In this document: positions 34,637-43,507 of the stretch, one piece after another
Numbering within the stretch: the stretch's first letter is position 1
Layout of the letters: each line of letters opens with the position of its first letter
NCBI GenBank assembly: GCA_964448675.1
Contig: CAYUZU010000016.1
Span: forward strand, 49,022 to 113,021
Direction of reading: 5' to 3'
DNA: 64,000 nucleotides
Source: CAYUZU01 sp964448675
GTDB taxonomy: Bacteria; Planctomycetota; Phycisphaerae; UBA1845; Fen-1342
The notes under the pieces: model-generated
Database searches by the model: none
What the model saw: the letters and a program-made list of their open reading frames with translations, nothing else
Told to the model about the DNA's origin: nothing
Translations under genes and position numbers: made by a program

Positions 34637-35452
34637 ATGATCGCCGCTATCTCCCTGCTGATCGTGCTGAGCGTGTCGATCTTCATCACCCGCGTGGCCA
34701 CCGCTGCCCTGACACACACCGGCCTCTCGCGTGAGGCGGCCCGCTTTCAGGCGCGCTCCGCATTCACCGGCGTGGGCTTCACGACCAACGAAGCCGAGAA
34801 GGTCGTCAACCATCCGGTGCGGCGCCGGATCCTGATGCTGCTCATGCTGCTCGGCAACGCCGGCATCGTTACCGTCATCTCCTCGATGATCCTCACGTTC
34901 GTCGGGCGCGACGACAGCGAGCCGAACTACCTGCTCCGCGCCGGCCTGCTGATCGGGGGCATTGCCCTCCTGTGGACCGCCGCCTACAGCCGGTGGCTCG
35001 ATCGCCACCTGCACCGCCTGATCCGCTGGACGCTGGCGCGCTTCACGGATCTCGACGTGCGCGACTACGCCAATCTGCTGCACCTGGGCGGCGATTACGG
35101 CGTAATGGAGTTGCACGTGGAGAGGGACGACTGGATGGCCGACCAGACACTGGTCGACCTCCGGCTGCGCGACGAAGGCGTCCTCGTGCTCGGTATCCAG
35201 CCCGCGAACGGCGAATACGTCGGTGCGCCGACGCGCAACACCCGGATCGTGCCGGGCGACACCGTCGTGCTCTACGGCCGCGACAAGAACCTCAAGTCGC
35301 TCGACCGTCGCTCGCGGCGCATCGGCGGCCAATTGGCCCACCTGGACGCGGTCTCGGAGCAGCGCCGCATCGAGCAGGAAACCGAGACCTCCCAGCAGAC
35401 GCGCGAACAGCAGCACCGCCAGCCCGCGCCGCCGGCCGACGAGACGAGCTGA
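34637..35452 (+). CDS. Membrane protein with TrkA-C domain
   Basis: The 271-residue protein has three hydrophobic helices (about 4-22, 72-92 and 100-118) and a cytoplasmic TrkA-C/RCK-C domain at about 150-225 (MADQTLVDLRLRDEGVLVLGI, RIVPGDTVVLYGRD). There is no NAD-binding TrkA-N domain. The 30-residue Gln-rich tail is low-complexity. Such proteins are thought to sense a ligand such as a nucleotide, but their transport role is unproven. Confidence 0.82.
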   Translation: MIAAISLLIVLSVSIFITRVATAALTHTGLSREAARFQARSAFTGVGFTTNEAEKVVNHPVRRRILMLLMLLGNAGIVTVISSMILTFVGRDDSEPNYLLRAGLLIGGIALLWTAAYSRWLDRHLHRLIRWTLARFTDLDVRDYANLLHLGGDYGVMELHVERDDWMADQTLVDLRLRDEGVLVLGIQPANGEYVGAPTRNTRIVPGDTVVLYGRDKNLKSLDRRSRRIGGQLAHLDAVSEQRRIEQETETSQQTREQQHRQPAPPADETS

Positions 35453-35460
35453 CAGGTGCG

Positions 35461-35495
35461 CGAAAGAAAAGGGGCACACGCCGAGCGTGTGCCCC
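35461..35495 (-). terminator. Rho-independent terminator for the BON gene
   Basis: A perfect 11-bp stem (35471-35481 with 35485-35495) around a 3-base loop lies 31 bases after the BON stop. On the minus strand it is followed at once by TTTTCTTTCG. On the plus strand there is no U tract, so it serves the leftward gene. Confidence 0.85.
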
Positions 35496-35526
35496 GCGGG
35501 GCGTCGCTCCAGTAGCGCTGCCGACG

Positions 35527-37053
35527 CTAGTCCACGATCACGTCGAGCTCGTTGTGCACCAGGATGGCGCCGCCTTCCAGGGCGTTCTCCGTCGCGGCCC
35601 GGCGCTCGGCCCAGTCATCCGCCACGCCGGTCAGCGTGGCCGTTCCGTTTTCGACCGTGACGTTGATCTCCTCGGAATCGACGAACGGGCTCCACCAGAG
35701 CTCTTCCTCGATGTCCTCCTTGATCTCGCGGTCCGACTTCGCCAGAGGCGGCGGCGCATAGTCGTACCAGCCATACTCGTACACGTTCCAGTCGTAGACG
35801 TACGGGTCGAACACGATCGGCCGGTCCTTCTCGGCCACGACCAGTGCGTTGCTGACATCGACCACACCCTTGACCCGCGAAGCGGCATCCTCGGCCTGGG
35901 CCTTCTCGAAGTAGGAATCGACGGCCCCCGACAGGTACGCCGTCCCCTCGACCACCCGCACGTTGATCTCGTAACGATCCACGTACGGGTCACGCAACAG
36001 CGTCCGCCGCACCGCGTCCTCGATCTGCTCCGTGGTGCGCTCCTGCATCGGCCGCACCTTCAGGCGATTCTCGACCCGCGACACGCCGACCGTGTTCCGC
36101 GCCGTCTGCGCTGCCGCGCGCCGGGCCTTCAGGTCGCCGACCACACCCCGCACGGTCACCACGCTGCCGCGGACATCGAGCCGGACGTCATCGACCGGCA
36201 CCCGCGGGTCGCGGATGTACGCCGCCCGGATCGCGTCGCGGATTTCGCCCGCCGGCTTGGCGGCGTACTCGCGCCGGCGCCGGTGTTCGCGGCGCGTCGC
36301 CGGCTCGACCGTCAGCTCGGTCGCATCGACTTCTTCGACGCCGGCAACCCAGGCGTCATAGCGGGCCTGGCGCTTCTCGGCGGCGCTGCCGACCGTGCCG
36401 CTGAGCGCCACCGTCCCATGGTCGACCGTCACGTCGATCTCCTCGTGATCGACCAGCGCGTCCCACTCGAGCGCTGCCATCACTTCCGGCTTGATCTCCC
36501 GATCCGGCCGCTCCGTCTCGTAGTCGATCGTGACGTCGTTGGTGATTCCTTTGACGCCGCTGACGCCCATCACGACCCTGGCCGCCAGTTGCTTCTCCTG
36601 CCACGAGTCCACCTGCCCCGTCACCGTGACATAGCCGGCCTGGTCCACGACCGCGTCGAGCTCGTACGAGTCGGTCGCCGCATCCGCCAGCAGCGCCGCA
36701 AGCACGTTCTCGCGAAGCTCGGCGGGACTGCGGTCCTGGCGCGGCGCCACTGTGATGCGGTTGACGATGGCCCGCACGCCCTTCACGGTCTCGGCCAGCC
36801 GCGTCGCGCGCCGCTTGGCCAGCAGGTTGCCGGCGGTTCCTGTCAGCGTGACGACGCCGTCATCACAACGGACGTCGACCGGATCGAACGGCACGGCCTT
36901 GTCGAAGTACAGTGCGTCCTCGACCGCGTCGCAGATCGTCTCGTCCGACAGCGTCTGCGACTTCGCCACGGCGGCTGGTGTCAACAGCAGTCCGGCGCAA
37001 CATGCGACCACCCCGATCCACCAGTGCTGCGGGATTGCCAACGTCGTTCTCAT
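35527..37053 (-). CDS. Exported protein with six BON domains
   Basis: The 508-residue protein has a signal peptide (about 1-30, ending AAVAKS) and six BON domains one after another, each about 65-70 residues with a central glycine (VVTLTGTAGNLLAKRRA, YVTVTGQVDSWQEKQLA, TVALSGTVGSAAEKRQA and so on). BON domains bind phospholipid or other surfaces; E. coli OsmY has two. The protein probably acts in the periplasm and protects the envelope under stress. It is monocistronic, with its own terminator. Confidence 0.88.
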   Translation of the reverse strand: MRTTLAIPQHWWIGVVACCAGLLLTPAAVAKSQTLSDETICDAVEDALYFDKAVPFDPVDVRCDDGVVTLTGTAGNLLAKRRATRLAETVKGVRAIVNRITVAPRQDRSPAELRENVLAALLADAATDSYELDAVVDQAGYVTVTGQVDSWQEKQLAARVVMGVSGVKGITNDVTIDYETERPDREIKPEVMAALEWDALVDHEEIDVTVDHGTVALSGTVGSAAEKRQARYDAWVAGVEEVDATELTVEPATRREHRRRREYAAKPAGEIRDAIRAAYIRDPRVPVDDVRLDVRGSVVTVRGVVGDLKARRAAAQTARNTVGVSRVENRLKVRPMQERTTEQIEDAVRRTLLRDPYVDRYEINVRVVEGTAYLSGAVDSYFEKAQAEDAASRVKGVVDVSNALVVAEKDRPIVFDPYVYDWNVYEYGWYDYAPPPLAKSDREIKEDIEEELWWSPFVDSEEINVTVENGTATLTGVADDWAERRAATENALEGGAILVHNELDVIVD

Positions 37054-37113
37054 GCTTGTGCCTCCATTTCTGTATCAACCCGGCACGACACCCCCGAGTT
37101 CGCTATAACGACG

Positions 37114-37167
37114 ACGCTAGGGAGCGAAGCTGAGTCCCGGCTGACTTCCGCATGAAAGCGGCGTAAG
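37114..37167 (-). promoter_or_regulatory. 11-bp direct-repeat promoter 11 (leftward)
   Basis: On the minus strand: CTTAC (37167-37163), TTCAT (37156-37152), GTCAG (37145-37141), CTCAG (37134-37130), 10 bp, TAGCGT (37119-37114). It drives the BON gene. Confidence 0.72.
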
Positions 37168-37182
37168 CGCCCCCTGCGCCGA

Positions 37183-37236
37183 CTTACCGGGCTGTAATGT
37201 GCAATTCAGCTTCCGTTCAGCGTGTTTCATCACGCT
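37183..37236 (+). promoter_or_regulatory. 11-bp direct-repeat promoter 12
   Basis: Units CTTAC (37183-37187), GTAAT (37194-37198), TTCAG (37205-37209) and TTCAG (37216-37220), then 10 bp, then CACGCT (37231-37236). It lies 83 bases before 37320 and is back to back with promoter 11. Confidence 0.75.
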
Positions 37237-37319
37237 GGCAGTGGGCGGCGGGACGCTTTGCCGCCCGCGGAACCGGCGCGCGCCGGGCCCGACCAGGACT
37301 GAAACGGATGAGGTCTTCC

Positions 37320-38483
37320 ATGAACACCCCAGGTTTGACCGAACAATCGCTGCGGCAACTCGTCGAAGCCGGGGAGGCGCCCTGCGTCTCCATATACATT
37401 CCGCTCAATCCCGACGGCACCGATCGCGAACAGGCCACCATCCGCCTCAAGAACCAGCTCGACCGCGCGACGAAGGCCCTCAAGACGCGCGGCATGGATG
37501 CCCGTGAGTCCGAGTCGCTGCTGGCCCCGCTGCGCGCCATGACCGAACCCGAGGTGCTGCCGGTCGGCGGCGCGGTCACCTTGGCGTTCTTCCGCTCGCC
37601 GGGCATGTTCGAGACCTTCGGCCTGCCCGAAGCGACCCCGGAGACCGCGGTCGTCAACGACACGTTTCACGTCAAGCCGCTGCTCGCGCTGGTGAACGCC
37701 GACAGTCGGTTCCGGCTGCTCGCCCTGACCCAGAACGAGGTTCGCGTCTACGAGGGCGGGCGCTATCACATCGCACCGGTCGAGGTTCCCGAACTGCCTG
37801 AGAGCTTGTCGGCCGCACTGCGTTACGACGACGATGACGACGACGAGACCATACAGTTCCACACGGGCGACGCGTCGAACGCCGGCGACCGGCCAGCCGT
37901 GTTCCACGGCCAAGTCAGCACCAGGGACGAGCACAAGGACAGCATCCTGCGCTTCTGCCAACTGGTGGACAACGCCGTCAGCCGACACTTCGAAAACCAC
38001 GACATACCGCTGCTGCTGGCGGCTCCCGAGCCGCTGCCCGGCATCTACCGCCAGGCGAACAGCTATCCGAATCTGCACGAGCAGGTCATTTCCGGCGATC
38101 CACGTTGGCTCAGCGACGAGGCGCTGCACACGCAGGCCTGGGAAATCGTGGCCCCGGAGATCGAGCGCCGGCGCGCCGGCGCCGTAAGTACCCTGCACGA
38201 AGCCCTCGCCAAGGACCGCGCCTCGACCGATCTCGGCAACGTCCTGGCAGCCGCCGAAAACGCACGCGTCGATACCATCTTCGTCGCGACCGACGTGCAG
38301 CGCAGCAAGCCCTCCGCGACACCCGCCGGCGGCAGCCCCCCGACGCTGCCGCCCGACCCCGTGGGCGAAGAGCGCATCAACCAAGCCGTGGTCAAGACAC
38401 TGCGGCACGGCGGCCACACCGTCGGGGTCGCGCTCGAGCAGATGCCACACGCCGCGCCGGTCGCGGCGCTGTACCGCTACTGA
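37320..38483 (+). CDS. baeRF-like (bacterial eRF1-domain) protein
   Basis: From ATG 37320 the product has 387 residues. It matches the bacterial archaeo-eukaryotic release factor relatives: CVSIYIPLNPDGTDREQATIRLKNQL at the start, LLALTQNEVRVYEGGRYHI in the middle and an L7Ae-like end (INQAVVKTLRHGGHTVGVALEQ). These are thought to act at ribosomes under stress. An acidic run of Asp lies at about 168-174. The glycosidase follows after 75 bases. Confidence 0.75.
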   Translation: MNTPGLTEQSLRQLVEAGEAPCVSIYIPLNPDGTDREQATIRLKNQLDRATKALKTRGMDARESESLLAPLRAMTEPEVLPVGGAVTLAFFRSPGMFETFGLPEATPETAVVNDTFHVKPLLALVNADSRFRLLALTQNEVRVYEGGRYHIAPVEVPELPESLSAALRYDDDDDDETIQFHTGDASNAGDRPAVFHGQVSTRDEHKDSILRFCQLVDNAVSRHFENHDIPLLLAAPEPLPGIYRQANSYPNLHEQVISGDPRWLSDEALHTQAWEIVAPEIERRRAGAVSTLHEALAKDRASTDLGNVLAAAENARVDTIFVATDVQRSKPSATPAGGSPPTLPPDPVGEERINQAVVKTLRHGGHTVGVALEQMPHAAPVAALYRY

Positions 38484-38558
38484 CCGGCACGGCCGACACC
38501 AGACCGGCGCCGGGCGCGACCCCGCGCCCGCCAGCCCGTATACCGACAGGATGCAAGC

Positions 38559-40883
38559 ATGAAATGGCTGAAATGGCTTCCGTGGCGGTTCGTGATCGCG
38601 CGGCTCGCGCGCTCGCAGGGGTTCATCGACCCGATCGCCGTCTATTCCAAACTGCAGCAGTTCGCCCAGCCGTCCGAGGTTGCCGAGCCGGTCGAGCTCA
38701 TGCGCGCCGGCGTCATTCTCCAGGCACGCGGACTCATTAACACGCGCGCTATCCAGCACAACCTCGACTGGGTGTGGCCCTACTGGGTCGAGCGTCAGTT
38801 CAACCCGCACGATCCGTCGTTCGTGCCGCGGGCCTTCTCGCTCACGCACGTGAATCTCACCCACCGCAACTGGACGGCCATCGGCCTGCCGGACTGCGCC
38901 CAGATGCCGCTCGTCGATCCACGCGGCCTGGTCACGCCACTGTTCGACGGCTGGTCGCTCGACACCTGGGTGATCCCTGCGGACGGACCGCCACTGCTGC
39001 CATCACGCACGGCCGACGGCAACGCCCACCAGCGCATGGCCGACGGCGCTGATGTCGCGGTCGCCACACGGACCCGCCGCAACGGCCTCGCGCTCAACAG
39101 CCACGCGGCGGTCGTCGACGTCAACGGCGTCCCCGTCTGCCGCCTGTACACGGAAGGCCAGGCCAACACGCCCGCGTGGCTGGTCGTGTCCATCCGGCCG
39201 ACCAACCCCGAAGGCGTCAGCTTCATCGAGCGGATCACGTTCGATGACCAGCACGACGGGCAGCCGCACTTCCGCATCAACAACGACGGCACCGCGCGCC
39301 TGCACCACGCGCCCGACCGCGTGTTCATGTGCGACTATCGTCAGGGTGACGTCTTCCGCGAACTGCCCGACGGCCAGCAGGCGCGCAGCATCAACTGCGA
39401 CATCGGCCTGGCGTCCGCCGCCGCCGCCTACGCCCTCGAGCCCGGTCAGGCACGCACCCTCGCGGTCGACGTGCCGCTCACCGGGCCCAGCGCGCACCCG
39501 GAGCCCGGCCTCAAGCACCGCCGCACACCGCAATTCTCCGCATCGCACCGCCATGACACCTGGACGCGGGCGCTCGCCAATACCTGCACCCTGCAGGCGC
39601 CCGACGCGAAGATCGAGTTCCTGTTCCGCAACGCGCTGCGCAACCTCGTGCTGTTCTCGCCCGACGAGGTCTACCCCGGCCCGTTCACGTCCAAGCGCTT
39701 CTGGTTCCGCGACGCGGCGTTCATCCTCAACGCGCTGCTGACCGTGGGGCTCACCGACCGCGCGCGGCGCGTGCTGCAGCACTACCCCGACCGGCAACAG
39801 CTCAGCGGCTTCTTCCGCTCGCAGGAAGGCGAGTGGGACGCCAACGGACAGGCCATCTGGGCCATCGACCGCTTCCGCCGCCTCACCGGGCAACCCCTCA
39901 GCGACACGTTCGTCCAGGCCGTTCGCCGCGGGGCCCACTGGATCGGCCGCAAGCGACTGGCCGATGATCTCGCCCAGCCGCACGCGGGGCTGTTGCCCGC
40001 CGGCTTCAGCGCCGAACACCTGGGACCCAATGACTACTTCTACTGGGACGACTTCTGGTCGGGTGCCGGCCTGCGCTGCGCCGCCGCCATCCTGGAGAGC
40101 GCGAACAACCAGGCCGAAGCCGCGTGGGCCATGCACGAGGCCGAGCGCCTGTCGCAGGCCATCGACCGCAGCCTGGAGCAAACCGCCGCGCGGCGGCGCC
40201 ACCCCGGCGTACCGGCCTCGCCCTACCGGCGCATGGACGCCGGCGCGATCGGCTCGCTCGCCGGCAGCTACCCGACGCAGTTCTGGTCGCCGGGTGATCC
40301 GCGCATGCTGGCCACCGCCGATTTCATCTTCGACAACTGCACGGTGCACGACGGCTTCTTCCAGGACGTCATCCACTCCGGCATCAATGCCTACCTCACG
40401 CTGCACCTGGCCGAGGTGCTGCTGCGCGCCGGCGACCCGCGGCACGAGCGGCTCGTCCGCGGCCTGGTCGAGCTGGCCTCGCCGACCGGCAACTGGCCCG
40501 AGGCCATTCACCCCCACACCCGCGGCGGCTGCATGGGCGACGGCCAGCACATCTGGGCCGCCGCCGAGTGGGTGCTTATGCTGCGCAATTGGTTCGTGCG
40601 TGAGGAAGAGGATCGCCTGGTTCTCGGCAGCGGCCTTCCCGACGCGTGGCTGAGAGCCGACTCGCCCAGCCGCTTCGGCCCCACCGCGACGCCGTTCGGC
40701 CCGGTCACGGTCGAGGTGATCCCCGGCGCCGACGACATCCAGGTGAAGTGGAAGGCCCATTGGCGCGGCGCCGCGCCGCCCATCGAAGTGGCCCTGGCCG
40801 GGACATCGCAGCAGGTGGCCGGCGACCGCGCGGAAGTGCGCGTGCCGCGCGCCGATGTGGATCAGCAAGTCGAGGTGCGTTGA
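38559..40883 (+). CDS. Alpha/alpha-barrel glycosidase, glycogen-debranching-like
   Basis: The 774-residue protein has an N-terminal beta-rich part and a C-terminal (alpha/alpha)6 barrel with FTSKRFWFRDAAFILNALL (about 385-403) and YWDDFWSGAGLRCAA. This looks like the amylo-alpha-1,6-glucosidase/MGH1 type, so it probably acts on alpha-glucan, cytoplasmic because no signal peptide is present. Its stop overlaps the glycosyltransferase start (TGATG). Confidence 0.7.
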   Translation: MKWLKWLPWRFVIARLARSQGFIDPIAVYSKLQQFAQPSEVAEPVELMRAGVILQARGLINTRAIQHNLDWVWPYWVERQFNPHDPSFVPRAFSLTHVNLTHRNWTAIGLPDCAQMPLVDPRGLVTPLFDGWSLDTWVIPADGPPLLPSRTADGNAHQRMADGADVAVATRTRRNGLALNSHAAVVDVNGVPVCRLYTEGQANTPAWLVVSIRPTNPEGVSFIERITFDDQHDGQPHFRINNDGTARLHHAPDRVFMCDYRQGDVFRELPDGQQARSINCDIGLASAAAAYALEPGQARTLAVDVPLTGPSAHPEPGLKHRRTPQFSASHRHDTWTRALANTCTLQAPDAKIEFLFRNALRNLVLFSPDEVYPGPFTSKRFWFRDAAFILNALLTVGLTDRARRVLQHYPDRQQLSGFFRSQEGEWDANGQAIWAIDRFRRLTGQPLSDTFVQAVRRGAHWIGRKRLADDLAQPHAGLLPAGFSAEHLGPNDYFYWDDFWSGAGLRCAAAILESANNQAEAAWAMHEAERLSQAIDRSLEQTAARRRHPGVPASPYRRMDAGAIGSLAGSYPTQFWSPGDPRMLATADFIFDNCTVHDGFFQDVIHSGINAYLTLHLAEVLLRAGDPRHERLVRGLVELASPTGNWPEAIHPHTRGGCMGDGQHIWAAAEWVLMLRNWFVREEEDRLVLGSGLPDAWLRADSPSRFGPTATPFGPVTVEVIPGADDIQVKWKAHWRGAAPPIEVALAGTSQQVAGDRAEVRVPRADVDQQVEVR

Positions 40884-42160
40884 TGAACATCGCCATGTTC
40901 ACCAACCTGTATCTGCCGCTCGTCGGCGGCATTCAGCGCTCCATTGCGACATTCAAGCGGGAACTCGAACAGCGCGGCCATCATGTCCTGGTCGTCACGC
41001 CGAAACTGGCCGACCAGCCGCTCGACGACCCCGCGGTGGTCCAGGTCCCCGCCATCCAGAACTTCAATGGCAGCGATTTCTCGGTGGCGCTGCCGATCCC
41101 GGGCTACCTGTCGCATACGCTCGACGAGTTTGCGCCCGACATCGTCCACTCGCACCATCCGTTCTTCCTGGGCGACACCGCCGTGCGGGCCGCCACCAAG
41201 CGCGCTTGCCCGCTGGTCTTCACCTATCACACGATGTGGGAACACTACCTGCACTACGCGCCCGCCGATTCGCCGGCCATGCAGACGTTCGTCAAGCGCA
41301 TGGCCGCCGAGTACTGCGAGCTGTGCGACCAGGTCATCGCGCCGTGCGAGAGCATCGCCGAGATCCTGCGCGACCGCGGCGTGACCACCCCCATCCACGC
41401 CATCCCCACCGGGATCGACGCGGCACGGTTCGCCAGCGGCGCGCGCGACGCGGGCCGGCAGCGGCTCGACATCCCGCCCGCTGCCCTGCTCGCCGGCTAT
41501 ATCGGCCGGCTCGGCCCGGAGAAGAACCTCCACGTCGTCGCGGATGCCCTGGTCCGGCTTTGCCGGCAACGCGACGATGCCCGCGCCCTCATCGTCGGCC
41601 GCGGCGACATGGTCCCCGAGCTGCGGCGGACCTTCGACGACGCCGGCCTGCATGAGCGCCTTCATATGCCGGGCGTGCTCGAGGGCCAGGAACTGGTGGA
41701 CGCCTACCACGCGCTCGACGTCTTCGTGTTCGCCTCCAAGAGCGAGACACAGGGCCTCGTCCTCGCCGAAGCGATGGCCGCACACCGGCCGGTCGTTGCC
41801 CTCGACGCGCCCGGCGCGCGCGACATCGTCGTTGACGGCCGGAACGGCCGGCTCGTCGAGCACGAAGACCCCGCCCGCCTGGCCGATGCGATCACGGACA
41901 TCGCCGACCTGCCGCAAGCCCAGCGCACAGCGCTGCAGGACGCCGCCGCCGAAACCGGCACGCACTTCTCCAGCGATCAGTGTGCGACCCGTCTCGTGGA
42001 GCTCTACAAGGAAGTGCTGCAGCGCAAGACCAAGTCGCGCACGTCGGCGACCAGCGCCTGGACCCGATCGCTGGAGCGCCTCGGCGCCGAGTGGCACCTG
42101 TGGAGTGGTCGGGCCGCAGCGGTCGCCGATGCAGCCCAGACCGACAAGCAGCGCGGTTGA
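40883..42160 (+). CDS. Glycosyltransferase family 4
   Basis: The start at 40883 gives 425 residues and begins MNIAMFTNLYLPLVGGIQRS, a standard GT4 start. The later part contains YIGRLGPEKNLHVVADAL and FASKSETQGLVLAEAMA, the nucleotide-sugar Glu region of the GT-B fold. The acceptor cannot be predicted. It ends one base before the stop of the opposite-strand PRC gene. Confidence 0.9.
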   Translation: MNIAMFTNLYLPLVGGIQRSIATFKRELEQRGHHVLVVTPKLADQPLDDPAVVQVPAIQNFNGSDFSVALPIPGYLSHTLDEFAPDIVHSHHPFFLGDTAVRAATKRACPLVFTYHTMWEHYLHYAPADSPAMQTFVKRMAAEYCELCDQVIAPCESIAEILRDRGVTTPIHAIPTGIDAARFASGARDAGRQRLDIPPAALLAGYIGRLGPEKNLHVVADALVRLCRQRDDARALIVGRGDMVPELRRTFDDAGLHERLHMPGVLEGQELVDAYHALDVFVFASKSETQGLVLAEAMAAHRPVVALDAPGARDIVVDGRNGRLVEHEDPARLADAITDIADLPQAQRTALQDAAAETGTHFSSDQCATRLVELYKEVLQRKTKSRTSATSAWTRSLERLGAEWHLWSGRAAAVADAAQTDKQRG

Positions 42161-42161
42161 T

Positions 42162-42965
42162 TCAGACCTTCCAGTTCATGCTTGGCGCCGCCACCTGCGT
42201 CCAGTAGGCCGGCCGCCCGTAGTAGTCATACAGCTGGCCTTCATAGTCGCGATTGATCGGCTGCGCGGGATCGTAACCCGGCGACGCCTTGATCGCCTCG
42301 CGGCTGAGTTCCGTCAGCGCCTTGGACGTGTGCCAGTTGAACCGCGCGAACCAGTCCGGCGCCAGAATCACCTTGCGGCCCGGCAGCCAGTTACGCGTGT
42401 CGATCACGACGTAACGCACCACCCAGCTCTCGTCGTCCACGATGAAGTCCTCAACGTGGCCGAGCTCGCCGTCGGCCGCCTGCACGTGATACCCGGCCAC
42501 CTGCCGCATGCTGCGCAGGTGCGGATCGGCTTCCTCCGGGGACTGACCGCCGGCTGCCGCGGCATCGCTGTGCGCCATTTGCGGCGCGACCGGGGGCGGC
42601 GGGGTCCCGCTGGCAACCGAGCCCATCGTCAGTGCGCCCGGCGCCCAGTAACGCGGCCACTCGAAGTAGTCGACGATGTCGCTTTCGAGCTGGCGCGACA
42701 CCGGCTCGTCCGCACCCACGTCCGGACTCTGCTCGATCTGCGCCTTGGTCAGCGCGACCGGCACGATGTTCTTGGCCCAGTCGGGTTGTCCCAATGACAC
42801 CGGCGACACCAGCACCTGACGACCCGGCAGCCAGGCATGGGTGTCCACCACCAGATAGCGCGTCACCCATACCGCATCGTCGAAGAACAGGTCGTGGACC
42901 TTGCCGATCTCCCCGTCCTTGGCGTCAATACGATAGCCACGCAACTGCAACGCACTGCGCAACAT
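42162..42965 (-). CDS. Two-domain PRC-barrel protein
   Basis: I choose ATG 42965 because GGGAG lies six bases before it; the ATG at 42971 would touch GGGAG. The 267 residues hold two PRC barrels (IDAKDGEIGKVHDLFFDD and VQAADGELGHVEDFIVDD), like the paralogues at 33460 and 48143. It follows the 110-residue hypothetical gene by 54 bases and probably shares promoter 13. Confidence 0.85.
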   Translation of the reverse strand: MLRSALQLRGYRIDAKDGEIGKVHDLFFDDAVWVTRYLVVDTHAWLPGRQVLVSPVSLGQPDWAKNIVPVALTKAQIEQSPDVGADEPVSRQLESDIVDYFEWPRYWAPGALTMGSVASGTPPPPVAPQMAHSDAAAAGGQSPEEADPHLRSMRQVAGYHVQAADGELGHVEDFIVDDESWVVRYVVIDTRNWLPGRKVILAPDWFARFNWHTSKALTELSREAIKASPGYDPAQPINRDYEGQLYDYYGRPAYWTQVAAPSMNWKV

Positions 42966-43019
42966 GATCATCTCCCTTCTCTGACAAACTCGACGCCTCG
43001 CAGCGCCCGATGTCGCTCG

Positions 43020-43352
43020 CTACACATGCGCCTCGGGCCGCCACGCGTCGATGCGCCAGGCACCCGGCCGAAACGCACTCGCCATGAAGTCCTGGGCCTC
43101 GGCCACCCGCGCGACCTGCCCGGCACCGGTGCTCTGCGGCAGCGGCGCCGCGTCCAGCTGTTCAAAATGCACGGCGCCGGCCTGCTCCAGCGCCTCCACC
43201 ACCGCGAACGTCTCCTGCTGCGGCAGGTGCAGCGCACCGAGCAGGCAATCCGCCATCGCGACTTTGCCGAGTCGATACGGCGCCGCAAATCGTTCGCCGA
43301 AACAACCGCGCAAGTAGCGCGGCGCCTGTTCCAGAACATGGTTCGATACCAT
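43020..43352 (-). CDS. Small hypothetical protein under promoter 13
   Basis: The 110-residue protein begins seven bases after a strong AGGAGG site. No signal peptide, membrane helix or family is apparent. The N-terminal half (APYRLGKVAMADCLLGAL, QQETFAVVEALEQAGAVHFEQL) could form a winged-helix-like fold. It has its own repeat promoter and heads the transcript with the PRC protein, so I take it as a real gene. Confidence 0.7.
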   Translation of the reverse strand: MVSNHVLEQAPRYLRGCFGERFAAPYRLGKVAMADCLLGALHLPQQETFAVVEALEQAGAVHFEQLDAAPLPQSTGAGQVARVAEAQDFMASAFRPGAWRIDAWRPEAHV

Positions 43353-43429
43353 CGTCTCGCCTCCTGGCCAGACGGCTCGCCCGAGACGGCGTCAGACCGC
43401 GCAGCATGCACTACGCGTTCCACACAATG

Positions 43430-43483
43430 ATCATGCACCACCGCGCTGAAGACCTGCTGAACTTCGACTTACGTCGCTGTAAT
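43430..43483 (-). promoter_or_regulatory. 11-bp direct-repeat promoter 13 (leftward)
   Basis: On the minus strand: ATTAC (43483-43479), GTAAG (43472-43468), TTCAG (43461-43457), TTCAG (43450-43446), 10 bp, CATGAT (43435-43430). It drives the small hypothetical gene and the PRC gene. Confidence 0.75.
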
Positions 43484-43507
43484 CTCTCATCATCCCCCCG
43501 GGCCCCG

